Positions 27,137 to 36,931 of a stretch of 64,000 bases of DNA are shown piece after piece (position 1 is the stretch's first letter; each line of letters opens with the position of its first letter). The notes below the pieces were generated by a model. The model worked only from the letters and a program-made list of their open reading frames with translations, did no database searches and was not told the DNA's origin. Position numbers and translations under genes: made by a program. Origin of the DNA: Sedimenticola selenatireducens. Its GTDB lineage: Bacteria > Pseudomonadota > Gammaproteobacteria > Chromatiales > Chromatiaceae. The stretch covers positions 46,878 to 110,877 of the forward strand of contig NZ_VMNH01000006.1 in the NCBI RefSeq assembly GCF_007625115.1. Reading direction: 5' to 3'.

Positions 27137-27152
27137 TGGTATGCCTATTGCA
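27137..27152 (+). promoter_or_regulatory. Sigma-54 (RpoN) promoter of the fliL operon
   Basis: TGGTATGCCTATTGCA matches the -24/-12 consensus TGGCACG-N4-TTGCA at 10 of 12 defined positions, with the obligatory GG-N10-GC spacing. The expected start (about 27163) gives a 23-nt leader with GAGAGGAA before the fliL ATG. Sigma-54/FleQ-type control of fliL operons is known in Pseudomonas and Vibrio. Confidence 0.78.
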
Positions 27153-27185
27153 TAGTCTGCTGTAATCATGTGAGAGGAATAGCTC

Positions 27186-27707
27186 ATGGCAAAAGAAAAA
27201 GAAGATGAGGATCTCGATCTGGGTGCTGAAAATGGCGGCGGATCGAAAAAGAAGCTGATCATTATTATAGCGGGGGTGATCCTGCTCCTGGTTATCGGGG
27301 GGGGTGCTGCCTGGTTTCTGTTGGGTGGAGAGGATGAGAGTGCTGAAGGCGAGGGTGTTGAGTCGGAGGAGGTTGTGCAGGAACAGCTGCCTGCGATCTA
27401 TTATCCGCTCAATCCAGTTTTTGTCGTTAACTTACCGCCCGGAGGAAAGGCGCGGATGTTACAGATCGGGGTGCAGGTTATGGCAAGAGACCCTGACTTG
27501 ATTGCGTTTGTAAAAAACAATGATCCTATGCTGCGACACAATCTTTTGTCCCTGTTTGGTAATCAGAAAGATTCAGCATTACGCGATAGAAAAGGAAAGG
27601 AAAAACTTCAATCTGAGGTTTTTAAAACGATTAATCAGATTCTTAAAGAACAGAAGGGGCCTGGAGAGATTGAGGCCGTGTTTTTTACCTCTTTCGTGAT
27701 GCAATAA
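27186..27707 (+). CDS. fliL: Flagellar basal-body protein FliL
   Basis: A 173-aa single-pass inner-membrane protein with a charged N terminus, a TM helix (about residues 22-47) and a periplasmic domain ending in the conserved EAVFFTSFVMQ. FliL surrounds the stator units and raises motor torque. It is the first gene of the large flagellar cluster and is preceded by a sigma-54 promoter. The fliM ATG follows its stop by 3 bp. Confidence 0.95.
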   Translation: MAKEKEDEDLDLGAENGGGSKKKLIIIIAGVILLLVIGGGAAWFLLGGEDESAEGEGVESEEVVQEQLPAIYYPLNPVFVVNLPPGGKARMLQIGVQVMARDPDLIAFVKNNDPMLRHNLLSLFGNQKDSALRDRKGKEKLQSEVFKTINQILKEQKGPGEIEAVFFTSFVMQ

Positions 27708-27710
27708 ACC

Positions 27711-28721
27711 ATGTCTGCCAGCGACCTACTTTCACAAGACGAAATCGATGCGCTATTACACGGCGTCGATGACGGAGACATTGCCACAGAGGTGGAAGAT
27801 CTTGCGGATGGCTCGGCACGATCTTATGACTTTGCCAGCCAAGACCGCATTGTTCGCGGACGTCTGCCTACGCTGGAGATGGTAAACGAGCGGTTTGCCC
27901 GCTATTTTCGCACCAGTCTGTTCAACATGTTACGTCGGTCAGCAGATATCTCTGTCTCTGGCGTTCAGATGCTCAAGTTCTCCGAGTTTGTGCATAGCCT
28001 GTTTGTTCCAACCAGTCTCAACTTAGTAAGAGTACCGCCACTGAAGGGGAAGGGGCTCTGCGTGCTGGACCCAAAACTGGTATTCAGTGTCGTCGATAAC
28101 TTCTTTGGAGGCAGTGGTCGTTTCCACACTAAGATCGAAGGTCGTGATTTTACCCCTACCGAGCTCAGAGTAGTACAGATGCTGCTGAATCTCGCATTTG
28201 CCGATCTTCACGAGGCTTGGAAGCCGGTATTACCGTTGACTTTTGAGTGTGTTGGATCGGAAGTTAATCCGCAGTTTGCAAACATTGTGAGCCCGTCTGA
28301 GGTTGTAGTGGTGACGTCATTCCACATAGATCTGGAGGCCGGGGGAGGGGATATGCATATCTGTCTGCCGTATTCCATGATTGAGCCCATACGTGATCTG
28401 CTGGATGCTGGCGTCCAGTCTGATCGGGGTGACAAGGATGAGCGCTGGGTGATCGCATTGAAGGACGAGATTATGAGTGTGAAGGTGGAACTTTCAAGTG
28501 TTCTGTGTGAAACCTCCATCACCATGAAAGAGCTTTCCGAGTTGAAAAAGGGTGATGTTATTCCGGTGGATATTCCACAGATCGTGGGCGTTTCTGCGGC
28601 AGATGTACCGGTCTTTTCAGGGCGGATTGGGGTATCGGATGGAAGCTATGCCATCAAGGTCGAGAAATGGATTGAACCACCTAAACATATAGGGTTACAG
28701 GACCTCCTAAACGGATCCTGA
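27711..28721 (+). CDS. fliM: Flagellar motor switch protein FliM
   Basis: C-ring protein of 336 aa. The N-terminal peptide LLSQDEIDALLHG (residues 5-17) is the CheY-P binding motif. The middle CheC-like domain (about 45-235) and the C-terminal SpoA domain (about 250-325) are present. Phospho-CheY from the downstream cheY would bind here to reverse or pause rotation. Confidence 0.97.
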   Translation: MSASDLLSQDEIDALLHGVDDGDIATEVEDLADGSARSYDFASQDRIVRGRLPTLEMVNERFARYFRTSLFNMLRRSADISVSGVQMLKFSEFVHSLFVPTSLNLVRVPPLKGKGLCVLDPKLVFSVVDNFFGGSGRFHTKIEGRDFTPTELRVVQMLLNLAFADLHEAWKPVLPLTFECVGSEVNPQFANIVSPSEVVVVTSFHIDLEAGGGDMHICLPYSMIEPIRDLLDAGVQSDRGDKDERWVIALKDEIMSVKVELSSVLCETSITMKELSELKKGDVIPVDIPQIVGVSAADVPVFSGRIGVSDGSYAIKVEKWIEPPKHIGLQDLLNGS

Positions 28722-28750
28722 TCTGTGGGTATTTGAGCTAGGGCATAATC

Positions 28751-29185
28751 ATGAGTGATACAGATAAAGACGCAAATCAAGCATTGGCCGATGAGTGGGC
28801 CGCCGCTATGGAGGAGCAGGATGTAGTGGAAGAGAGCGTGATCCCTGCATCGACAATCGGTGGAGCGGAGTCTGCTCAGTTTCAAGAGCTGACGTCTGAA
28901 TCCGGGAAAAGTGGATCAGGTGAGGTACAGTTGGACGCCATTCTAGATGTTCCGGTAACCATCTCAATGGAGATTGGCCGTACCCAAATTTCGATACGCA
29001 ACTTGCTGCAGTTGAACCAAGGTTCAGTCGTGGAGTTGGATCGTCTGGCAGGTGAACCCATGGATGTGCTGGTCAATGGCACATTGATCGCCAAAGGCGA
29101 AGTCGTGGTGGTTAATGAAAAGTTTGGAATTCGCCTTACCGATATCATTAGCCCGGCTGACCGAGTCAGGAGACTGGGTAAGTGA
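28751..29185 (+). CDS. fliN: Flagellar motor switch protein FliN
   Basis: A 144-aa protein with a low-complexity acidic N-terminal half and a C-terminal SpoA domain (about residues 65-140: LDVPVTISMEIGRTQISIRNLLQLNQGSVVELD-type sequence). It forms the bottom of the C-ring with FliM. Its stop overlaps the fliO GTG by 4 bp. Confidence 0.96.
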   Translation: MSDTDKDANQALADEWAAAMEEQDVVEESVIPASTIGGAESAQFQELTSESGKSGSGEVQLDAILDVPVTISMEIGRTQISIRNLLQLNQGSVVELDRLAGEPMDVLVNGTLIAKGEVVVVNEKFGIRLTDIISPADRVRRLGK

Positions 29186-29607
29186 GATCTACACAAATCC
29201 TAACGGGCTTGTTTTTTCTCCCTCTGCAAGGCATCTGTTTTGCTGAGACTGAAAAGTCGGCCGCACCTGTATTGGGTGCCTCTCCATTGAGCGGTGGGGT
29301 GTTGCTGGAAACAGCCGGTGGCTTGTTACTGATACTGTTACTTATATTTGGCCTCAGTTGGTTGGTGCGTCGTTTTGGACGACTCCCAATGGCGGCAAAA
29401 GCGGATCTGAATATTCTTGGCGGTGTCTCTTTGGGGCCTCGCGAACGAGCCGTTCTTCTGCAAGTAGGAGGCACCAAGTTATTGGTTGGCGTGGCTCCCG
29501 GCAGAGTGCAGACTCTCTATGTGCTGGGGGATGGTGAGATGACCAAGCAGGAGAGCACGCCCTTTTCTGGACAGCTTGAAACAGAACTGGCTGAGCATCA
29601 AAAATGA
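29182..29607 (+). CDS. fliO: Flagellar export assembly protein FliO
   Basis: A 141-aa protein with an N-terminal signal-like segment, a TM helix (about residues 35-58, [25 protein letters not shown]) and a small cytoplasmic domain with [26 protein letters not shown], diagnostic of FliO. It is a chaperone for assembly of the FliP export pore. Start GTG at 29182; it overlaps fliN and fliP by 4 bp each. Confidence 0.93.
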   Translation: MRSTQILTGLFFLPLQGICFAETEKSAAPVLGASPLSGGVLLETAGGLLLILLLIFGLSWLVRRFGRLPMAAKADLNILGGVSLGPRERAVLLQVGGTKLLVGVAPGRVQTLYVLGDGEMTKQESTPFSGQLETELAEHQK

Positions 29608-30353
29608 AAGCCCGACTCTTCCCTCTCTCGCTATTGTTAATCTGCATCTTGTTGCCGGCAGTCAGTAGTGCCGCACCAGGATTAAATGCATTGACGACGA
29701 CCCCCAATGCGGATGGTAGTCAGACCTACAGCCTGAGTATACAGATCCTGTTCTTGATGACAGCATTGACTCTGCTACCGGGTGCTTTGCTGATGATGAC
29801 CTCCTTTGCCCGTATCGTGATCGTGCTGGCAATTCTTAGGCAGGCTTTGGGTACTCAGAATACCCCATCGAATCAGATCATGGTGGGGCTCGCATTATTT
29901 CTTACCCTGTTCATCATGATGCCGGTATTTCAGCAGGTTTATGATCAGGGTGTTCAGCCTTACATGGAGGAGCAGATCACGGCCTCCCAGGCGCTGGAAC
30001 AGGCGTCCGTTCCCATGCGTGAATTTATGCTAGGTCAGACCCGTGAGAGTGACCTCGCGTTGTTTGCACGCATTGGAAGATTTGAGGAATTTGAAACACC
30101 TGAAAATGTTCCCTTCACCGTTTTATTACCCGCCTTTGCAACCTCCGAACTGAAGACGGGATTTCAGATTGGCTTTCTGATCTTTATTCCCTTTCTGGTT
30201 ATCGACCTGGTTGTTGCCAGTGTGTTGATGTCCATGGGTATGATGATGCTCTCACCACTTATTATTTCTCTACCCTTCAAAATCATGCTGTTTGTCTTGA
30301 TCGATGGCTGGGCATTGTTGTTCGGCACCTTGGCCTCCAGTTTTCTGGTATAG
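29604..30353 (+). CDS. fliP: Flagellar type III export protein FliP
   Basis: A 249-aa core pore subunit of the export gate. It has a cleavable signal peptide (ending about VSSAAPG), then TM helices including [28 protein letters not shown] and [24 protein letters not shown]. These are signature FliP blocks. It assembles with FliQ and FliR. Confidence 0.96.
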   Translation: MKARLFPLSLLLICILLPAVSSAAPGLNALTTTPNADGSQTYSLSIQILFLMTALTLLPGALLMMTSFARIVIVLAILRQALGTQNTPSNQIMVGLALFLTLFIMMPVFQQVYDQGVQPYMEEQITASQALEQASVPMREFMLGQTRESDLALFARIGRFEEFETPENVPFTVLLPAFATSELKTGFQIGFLIFIPFLVIDLVVASVLMSMGMMMLSPLIISLPFKIMLFVLIDGWALLFGTLASSFLV

Positions 30354-30365
30354 CGAGGTAATAGT

Positions 30366-30635
30366 GTGACACCTGACAGCGTACTGGATATTGGACAAAG
30401 GGCATTGGAAGTGACAGTGGCGTTAGGTGCTGTGCTGTTAATTCCAGCATTGATTGTCGGTTTGATTGTGGCAATGTTTCAAGCGGCTACACAAATCAAC
30501 GAAATGACGCTGACCTTTATACCCAAGTTAATCATTGTGGTTATAGTGCTGATGATGACAGGGCCATGGATGCTTCAAGTAATAATGAACTTCACCTTGA
30601 ATCTGTACGAGAGCGTGCCGGAAATAATCGGCTAG
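30366..30635 (+). CDS. fliQ: Flagellar export protein FliQ
   Basis: An 89-aa protein with two TM helices (about residues 15-40 and 50-75), containing GLIVAMFQAATQINEMTLTFIPK, the FliQ signature. It starts with GTG at 30366 preceded by GCGAGGTAAT. It is part of the FliPQR export pore. Confidence 0.95.
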   Translation: MTPDSVLDIGQRALEVTVALGAVLLIPALIVGLIVAMFQAATQINEMTLTFIPKLIIVVIVLMMTGPWMLQVIMNFTLNLYESVPEIIG

Positions 30636-30650
30636 CGGAGTGTTAAAGCG

Positions 30651-31430
30651 ATGTCATTCAGTGATGCACAGATGAACGCTTGGTTGGCCGCATTTTTCTG
30701 GCCTTTCGTGCGTGTTAGTGCATTGGTTTTAGCGGCACCCATTTTCAGCTCACGGCAGACCCCTGTCATGTTTCGTATCGGCTTTGTCCTGGTACTGACA
30801 TGGGTGTTGATTCCGGTTGTACCCATTTCTCCCGTTGTTGATGCTTTCAGTCATGAATCTTTTGTAATTCTGCTGCAGCAGATTCTAATCGGGATTGTAA
30901 TGGGCTTTATTCTGCAGATGGTGTTTGCGGCGCTGATTTTTGGCGGGCAAGTAATTGCTTACAGCATGGGGCTTGGTTTTGCTTCCATGATGGATCCTCA
31001 AAACGGGGTGCAAGTGCCGGTTGTTTCACAGTTTTACCTGATTCTCGCTACGCTGCTCTTTTTGGTCCTGAATGGCCATTTGGTGTTGATCGAAATATTG
31101 GCAGACAGCTTCCATACCTTTCCAGTATCGATGAGTGGAATCAGTCAAAATAGCCTGTCAGAGATTGTCGGATGGGCAAGTCGAATGTTCAGTGCTGGAT
31201 TATTGATGGCACTACCGGTAATGGCGGCGTTACTGCTAGTCAATTTGGGTATGGGTATTGTGGGTCGCGCCGCACCCCAGCTCAATATTTTTGCGGTTGG
31301 TTTCCCCATATCGATCCTGATCGGTTTTGTTTTGATCTGGATTACGCTGCCGGATGTTATGGGCAACTTTACAGAACTGCTGGAGGAGGGGATGGCCCTC
31401 ATGCAGCGTATTCTCCTGATCGAGAGGTGA
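30651..31430 (+). CDS. fliR: Flagellar export protein FliR
   Basis: A 259-aa polytopic pore protein with the conserved RVSALVLAAPIFSSRQTPVMFRIGF and YSMGLGFASMMDPQNGVQVPVVSQFY blocks. It completes the FliPQR complex; flhB follows 3 bp after the stop and together they form the export gate. Confidence 0.96.
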   Translation: MSFSDAQMNAWLAAFFWPFVRVSALVLAAPIFSSRQTPVMFRIGFVLVLTWVLIPVVPISPVVDAFSHESFVILLQQILIGIVMGFILQMVFAALIFGGQVIAYSMGLGFASMMDPQNGVQVPVVSQFYLILATLLFLVLNGHLVLIEILADSFHTFPVSMSGISQNSLSEIVGWASRMFSAGLLMALPVMAALLLVNLGMGIVGRAAPQLNIFAVGFPISILIGFVLIWITLPDVMGNFTELLEEGMALMQRILLIER

Positions 31431-31433
31431 TGA

Positions 31434-32570
31434 ATGGCTGAGAATGACGACGGTCAGGAGAAGACAGAAGAGCCGACAGCGAAACGACTTGAAGACTCGA
31501 AGAAAAAGGGTCAGATAGCCCGTTCCAAAGAATTGAATACCATGGCGATTACGTTGATTGGTGGTATGGCTTTGGTGAGCATGAGTGGCAGTATGAGTGA
31601 GGATCTGTCGAATATAATGAGCAGCAGCTTCACTATTCCTCGTGTTGATATGTTTGATCCAATGGCCATGACCCGTCGGCTGGTGAGCAGTATTCAAGAT
31701 GCCCTGATTATGCTCACGCCGTTCTTTGTCGTGGTGGTGGTGATTGCCATACTCAGTTCAATCGCTTTAGGCGGAATGGCCTTCAGCGGGGAGGCGATGA
31801 CGCCCAAACTCAGCAAAATGAACCCATTGAAAGGGATGAAACGTCTGTTCTCTGTTAAGGGGTTGGTTGAGTTGGTCAAGGCGATGGCCAAGTTTTTCCT
31901 GGTTGGTGGTGCCACGGCATTAGTAATTTGGTTATCGATTGATTCGTTTGTCGGCTTAAGTGGAATGGCTTTGATGCCCGCTGTTAAGGAGTTGGTAAAC
32001 CTGATTGGCTGGGCCTTTGTATTGATCTCTTCGACGTTGATTTTGGTCGCTGCCGTGGATATACCATTCCAGTTGTGGGACCACCGACGTCAGTTGAAGA
32101 TGACGCGTCAAGAAGTCCGAGAAGAGATGAAAGATACAGAAGGGCGACCCGAAGTTCGCGGGCGTATCCGCCAGCTTCAGCGTGAAATGGCGACTCGTCG
32201 CATGATGGAGGAGGTTCCGAAGGCTGATGTCATTGTTACCAACCCAACCCACTATGCCGTAGCACTGCGTTATAACCAGGCGACTATGATGGCGCCAGTA
32301 GTGGTTGCCAAGGGCGTGGAACTGGTGGCTGCCAATATACGACGCATCGGAAGCGAGCACGAAGTGCCCATCATTGAATCGCCGGCTCTTGCCCGAGCGA
32401 TCTATTTCCATACAGAGTTAGGCGAGGCCATTCCAGCAGGTTTGTACCTTTCGGTAGCCAAGATTCTTGCCTATGTGTTTCAGCTTAAGGCGCATATTCC
32501 AGGGAAAAGTAAGAAACCGACTACACCGGATGATCTCCCCATCCCTGATGAACTGAAGGTGCCGGAATAG
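31434..32570 (+). CDS. flhB: Flagellar export switch protein FlhB
   Basis: A 378-aa protein with four TM helices (to about residue 215) and a cytoplasmic domain that contains the autocleavage site NPTH (N270-P271-T272-H273 in VIVTNPTHYAVALRY). Cleavage switches export from rod/hook to filament substrates. The N terminus GQEKTEEPTAKRLEDSKKKGQI is the family signature. Confidence 0.97.
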   Translation: MAENDDGQEKTEEPTAKRLEDSKKKGQIARSKELNTMAITLIGGMALVSMSGSMSEDLSNIMSSSFTIPRVDMFDPMAMTRRLVSSIQDALIMLTPFFVVVVVIAILSSIALGGMAFSGEAMTPKLSKMNPLKGMKRLFSVKGLVELVKAMAKFFLVGGATALVIWLSIDSFVGLSGMALMPAVKELVNLIGWAFVLISSTLILVAAVDIPFQLWDHRRQLKMTRQEVREEMKDTEGRPEVRGRIRQLQREMATRRMMEEVPKADVIVTNPTHYAVALRYNQATMMAPVVVAKGVELVAANIRRIGSEHEVPIIESPALARAIYFHTELGEAIPAGLYLSVAKILAYVFQLKAHIPGKSKKPTTPDDLPIPDELKVPE

Positions 32571-32590
32571 ATGTCACTGGAGATTAAATA

Positions 32591-34693
32591 ATGGATTCAG
32601 CAGCAATCCTCAACAGTATGAAAGCCTCCGGTATGCGTGGGCTGGGTGCGCCAATCGTATTGGTGATGCTGTTGGTGATGGTAGTGATCCCGCTGCCTCC
32701 ACTGGCATTGGATATCTTCTTTACCTTCAATATCGCACTGTCTCTGATTGTGGTTATGGTGGTGGTGTACACCATGCGGCCATTAGAATTCAGCGTGTTT
32801 CCGAGTTTGTTGCTGGTTGCCACACTGCTTAGGCTGGCGCTCAATGTAGCCTCGACCCGTGTCGTCTTGCTGGAAGGTCATCAAGGCGGAGATGCGGCGG
32901 GTAAGGTGATTGAGGCGTTTGGTGCCTTTGTTATTGGGGGTAACTACGCTGTTGGTCTGGTGGTGTTTGCCATTCTGGTGATTATCAACTTTGTGGTTGT
33001 CACCAAAGGCGCTGGACGTGTATCCGAGGTGAGTGCGCGGTTTACCCTGGATGCTATGCCCGGTAAACAGATGGCGATTGATGCGGATCTTAACGCTGGG
33101 TTGATTGATCAAGATGAGGCTCGGGCTAGACGAGAAGAGGTTGCGCGTGAGGCTGACTTTTATGGTTCTATGGATGGTGCGAGCAAATTTGTTCGTGGTG
33201 ATGCGGTAGCCGGTATCCTTATTCTGTTTATCAATATATTGGGTGGCCTTGCCATCGGTATGCTGCAACATGATTTGGACCTCTCAACAGCGTTGCGGTT
33301 TTATGCGCTACTCACTATAGGTGATGGTCTGGTAGCCCAGATCCCCTCGCTGCTACTCTCCACCTCAGCCGCAATTATTGTTACCCGTGTGACTTCTTCA
33401 GATGAAGATATGGGTAGCCAGATTCTCAGTCAGTTATTCACCAATCCCAAGGCGCTGATAATCACGGCCAGCGTATTGGCCATGATGGGTGTCATCCCGG
33501 GTATGCCCAATTTTGCCTTTCTGACGTTGGCTGCATTGGCCGGTGCAGGCGCTTGGTGGATTATGCAGAAACAGACTCTTCAACAGGTGACGGCGACAGT
33601 CGAACCAATGCCAGAACCACCGCCTCCACCCGAGCAGAAAGAGCTTACTTGGGACGATGTGCAACCAGTAGATATTATCGGCCTTGAGGTGGGTTATCGC
33701 CTCATTCCTTTGGTGGACAAGAATCAGGGCGGGCAGTTGATGAACCGGATCAAGGGGGTTCGGAAAAAGCTTTCCAAGGAGTTGGGATTCCTCATTCAAC
33801 CAGTGCATATTCGGGATAATCTCGATCTCAGTCCAGGGGGCTATCGTATCTCACTGAATGGTGTGGCGATTGGTGATGCTGAGATCTACCCTGACCGGGA
33901 GTTGGCCATCAACCCAGGGCGGGTATTCGGAACGCTTCAAGGTATCGAAACGACTGATCCCGCCTTTGGTCTGGAAGCGGTCTGGATTGAGTCGTCCCAG
34001 AGAGATCAGGCGCAGACGTTTGGCTATACCGTTGTTGATGCCAGTACTGTGGTGGCAACCCATTTGAGTGAGATATTGCAATCTCATGCCCATGAACTGA
34101 TTGGCCACGAAGAAGTCCAGCAGTTGATGGATGTGTTGAGCCGAAGTGCCCCTAAGCTGGTGGAAGATCTAGTGCCGGAGGTGTTGACCTTGGGGCAACT
34201 GCTGAAAGTCCTTCAGAACCTCCTTGCTGAGGGTGTGGCAATCCGCGATATCCGCACGATTGCCGAAACATTGGCGGAGTTTGGGACCCAGAGTCAAGAC
34301 CTCGGCGCTTTAACCGCCAAGACAAGGGTTGCGCTATCCCGATCGATTGTTCAGCAACTCGTTGGCCCTGTTGAAGAAATTCCTGTTGTTGTGCTGGATC
34401 CTGGATTGGAACAAATATTGCAGCAGACTATCCAGCCTGGCCAGGATGGCGGTGTTGGTTTTGAACCAGGGTTAGCGGAACAGCTACAGAAAGCACTTGC
34501 TGAAACGGCTAACCAGCAAGAAACGGCAGGGCAGGAGAGCATTCTTCTCGTGGCGGCGCCCATCAGGACGTGGATGGCACGCTTCGTGAAGCACAGCATA
34601 CCGGGTATGAGTGTGCTCTCTTATAACGAGATACCGGACAACCGCAAGATCAAGGTGGTTGCCACGGTGGGCAGGCCAAGTGGAGAAACATGA
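32591..34693 (+). CDS. flhA: Flagellar export protein FlhA
   Basis: A 700-aa export-gate protein. The N-terminal half has eight TM helices and the conserved FHIPEP-type cytoplasmic loop (AGRVSEVSARFTLDAMPGKQMAIDADLNAGLID). The C-terminal cytoplasmic domain (about residues 350-700) docks chaperone-substrate complexes. It lies 20 bp after flhB. Confidence 0.97.
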   Translation: MDSAAILNSMKASGMRGLGAPIVLVMLLVMVVIPLPPLALDIFFTFNIALSLIVVMVVVYTMRPLEFSVFPSLLLVATLLRLALNVASTRVVLLEGHQGGDAAGKVIEAFGAFVIGGNYAVGLVVFAILVIINFVVVTKGAGRVSEVSARFTLDAMPGKQMAIDADLNAGLIDQDEARARREEVAREADFYGSMDGASKFVRGDAVAGILILFINILGGLAIGMLQHDLDLSTALRFYALLTIGDGLVAQIPSLLLSTSAAIIVTRVTSSDEDMGSQILSQLFTNPKALIITASVLAMMGVIPGMPNFAFLTLAALAGAGAWWIMQKQTLQQVTATVEPMPEPPPPPEQKELTWDDVQPVDIIGLEVGYRLIPLVDKNQGGQLMNRIKGVRKKLSKELGFLIQPVHIRDNLDLSPGGYRISLNGVAIGDAEIYPDRELAINPGRVFGTLQGIETTDPAFGLEAVWIESSQRDQAQTFGYTVVDASTVVATHLSEILQSHAHELIGHEEVQQLMDVLSRSAPKLVEDLVPEVLTLGQLLKVLQNLLAEGVAIRDIRTIAETLAEFGTQSQDLGALTAKTRVALSRSIVQQLVGPVEEIPVVVLDPGLEQILQQTIQPGQDGGVGFEPGLAEQLQKALAETANQQETAGQESILLVAAPIRTWMARFVKHSIPGMSVLSYNEIPDNRKIKVVATVGRPSGET

Positions 34694-34782
34694 GGCAGCC
34701 GATGCGTAACGATCAGTAGAGATACGCCAACATTTAATTCAATGGCGTTTGATCGAAGTGCCGGCTGCAGGGAATGCAAGGT

Positions 34783-36057
34783 ATGAAGATTAAACGTTTT
34801 TTTGCATCTGATATCAGACAAGCGCTGCGACAAGTTCGTGAAGCGCTCGGCTCTGATGCGGTCATCCTTTCTAACAAGAAGGTTGATGGCGGCATTGAAC
34901 TGGTTGCGGCGATTGATTATGACGCTACAGCCTTTATGCCACAGGCGGAGCCAACACCAGAAACGTCCTATACACCCGCTCAAATAACGCCTAAGTCTTC
35001 TCGTACTGAAAGTCCAAGTCATCCAGAAAAGCTGGCTAAGGCATCGGTCTCCTTGTTAAAAGAGCCTGGGATGGTTGAGGCTCCGGTTAAAAAAATCCCT
35101 CCGAAAGTTGAGTGGTCACAGGACCCTGTCCTGGTTGAGATGCGTCAAGAGATGAAAGCACTCCGCCGTATGCTGGAAAACGATCTTTCTGGTTTGAGTT
35201 GGCGTGAGATGGGTGATCACCGACCTGAGACTCAGGATCTGTTTCGCCGACTGATGTCACTTTCCATCACGCCTGATATCTGTAGCCAATTGGTTGAGAG
35301 TGTGACGAATGTTGAGACAGCCGATCAGGCATGGCGAAAGGCTCTTTATTACTTGGCAGCAAAATTGGAAACAGTGAGTGATGATCTTCTCGATCAGGGC
35401 GGTATATTTGCTTTAATCGGCCCCACGGGTGTAGGTAAGACCACTACCATTGCCAAACTTGCTGCTCGATTTTCATTGCGCCATGGTAATCGCCAAGTAG
35501 CGCTTATCTCTACCGATAATTATCGAATTGGTGCGCAAGAACAGCTCAATACCTATGCGCGAATATTAGATGTCCCGGTTCGTTCAGCCGGCACTCGAGA
35601 AGAGTTGGCCGTAGCGCTCAATGCACTGAAAGGAAAACGGTTGATACTGATTGATACGGCGGGCATGAGTCAACGTGATGTCAGGCTGAGTGAACAGCTT
35701 TCCTTATTGGATGTCGCTGGTCAGGGCGTTCAGAGTTTCCTGACACTTTCTGCAGCAACGGATTACTCCTCAATGGAACAGGCAATCGCTGCGTTTGGGG
35801 CGGCCAAACCGGCTGCTTGCATACTTACCAAGATTGATGAAGCCGGTTCGCTGGGTGGTGCCTTGTCTGCATTGATACATAAATCATTGCCACTGGCCTT
35901 CATGACGGACGGACAAAAGGTGCCAGAGGACCTCCATCTTGCACGCTCACATACATTAGTCAGTAAGGCCGTGGCGTGCAGTACCGGAGGAGGGGAGTAT
36001 TCGGATGAATACTTGGCATTAGCATTGGGAGGGGCGAGGGCAAATGCTCATGGTTGA
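34783..36057 (+). CDS. flhF: Flagellar placement GTPase FlhF (SRP-type)
   Basis: A 424-aa protein with the N-terminal B domain (MKIKRFFASDIRQALRQVREALGSDAVIL), a variable linker, and an SRP-type NG GTPase domain with P-loop GPTGVGKTTTIAKLAARF and DTAGMSQRD. FlhF marks the cell pole for flagellar assembly. The frame opens nine bases earlier (ATG 34774), but the family start and the AGGGA spacing favour 34783. Its 3' end overlaps flhG by 14 bp. Confidence 0.95.
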   Translation: MKIKRFFASDIRQALRQVREALGSDAVILSNKKVDGGIELVAAIDYDATAFMPQAEPTPETSYTPAQITPKSSRTESPSHPEKLAKASVSLLKEPGMVEAPVKKIPPKVEWSQDPVLVEMRQEMKALRRMLENDLSGLSWREMGDHRPETQDLFRRLMSLSITPDICSQLVESVTNVETADQAWRKALYYLAAKLETVSDDLLDQGGIFALIGPTGVGKTTTIAKLAARFSLRHGNRQVALISTDNYRIGAQEQLNTYARILDVPVRSAGTREELAVALNALKGKRLILIDTAGMSQRDVRLSEQLSLLDVAGQGVQSFLTLSAATDYSSMEQAIAAFGAAKPAACILTKIDEAGSLGGALSALIHKSLPLAFMTDGQKVPEDLHLARSHTLVSKAVACSTGGGEYSDEYLALALGGARANAHG

Positions 36058-36931
36058 TGCAATAACAGATCAGGCCGCAGGATTGAGACGAATGGTACAA
36101 CCTACGCCCGTACGAGTAATCGCAGTTACCGGTGGTAAAGGTGGTGTCGGAAAGACCAACGTCTCAGTCAACCTGGCTGTTTCTTTGGCAGATATGGGCC
36201 GGCGCGTGATGTTGCTGGATGCCGATTTAGGGCTTGCCAATATCGACGTGGTATTGGGCCTGCACCCCAAATACGATCTCTCTCATGTGCTCAGTGGTGA
36301 GCGGACCCTCGAAGAGGTCGTCTTGGAAGGACCCTCTGGTATTCGTGTCGTGCCGGGTGCCTCAGGTGTACAGCAGATGGCTGAGCTGAGTGAGGCTGAA
36401 CATGCAGGCCTGATACGGGCCTTCAGTGATGTAGGGGGTGACCTGGATTTTCTGATAATCGATACGGCTGCGGGAATCTCTGATACCGTGGTGAGCTTTA
36501 GTCGAGCGGCCCAGGAGTTGATTGTTGTGGTTTGTGATGAACCTGCGTCTATTACCGATGCCTACGCAATGATTAAGCTACTTAACCGAGAGTATGGTTT
36601 GGATCGTTTTCGTATTCTGGCGAATATGACGCGCACGGTAGAAGAGGGCCGAAACCTTTATAACAAGATGTGTCGGGTCACAGATCAGTATCTGGATGTT
36701 ATGCTTACTTACATGGGCAGTATCCCTTATGACGAGAATCTGAGAAAGGCTGTAAAAATGCAAAAACCTGTGGTTCAGGCCAATCCGCGCAGCCATATTG
36801 CAAAAATATTCAAGAATCTTGCACAGAAGGCCGATAACTGGCCTATACCAGAGGGTGCTAGCGGACACCTGCAATTCTTCGTAGAGCGGCTGATTCAATA
36901 TACGAGCCACAACGGGGAGATAGGACGGTGA
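36044..36931 (+). CDS. flhG: Flagellar number regulator FlhG/FleN (MinD/ParA-type ATPase)
   Basis: A 295-aa ATPase with a deviant Walker A motif (VTGGKGGVGKTNVSVNLAVSL) and the DADLGLANIDVVLGL block. It limits the number of polar flagella, antagonising FlhF and, in Pseudomonas and Vibrio, the regulator FleQ/FlrA. It overlaps both flhF (14 bp) and fliA (4 bp), indicating translational coupling. Confidence 0.95.
   Translation: MLMVDAITDQAAGLRRMVQPTPVRVIAVTGGKGGVGKTNVSVNLAVSLADMGRRVMLLDADLGLANIDVVLGLHPKYDLSHVLSGERTLEEVVLEGPSGIRVVPGASGVQQMAELSEAEHAGLIRAFSDVGGDLDFLIIDTAAGISDTVVSFSRAAQELIVVVCDEPASITDAYAMIKLLNREYGLDRFRILANMTRTVEEGRNLYNKMCRVTDQYLDVMLTYMGSIPYDENLRKAVKMQKPVVQANPRSHIAKIFKNLAQKADNWPIPEGASGHLQFFVERLIQYTSHNGEIGR
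36811..36837 (+). promoter_or_regulatory. Possible sigma-28 (FliA) promoter inside flhG
   Basis: GCCGATAA (36830-36837) is an exact sigma-28 -10 element, with CAAG at the correct 15-bp spacing as a poor -35 (consensus TAAA). It is 90 bp upstream of fliA. About one such 8-mer is expected by chance on this strand, so support is weak. Confidence 0.25.
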
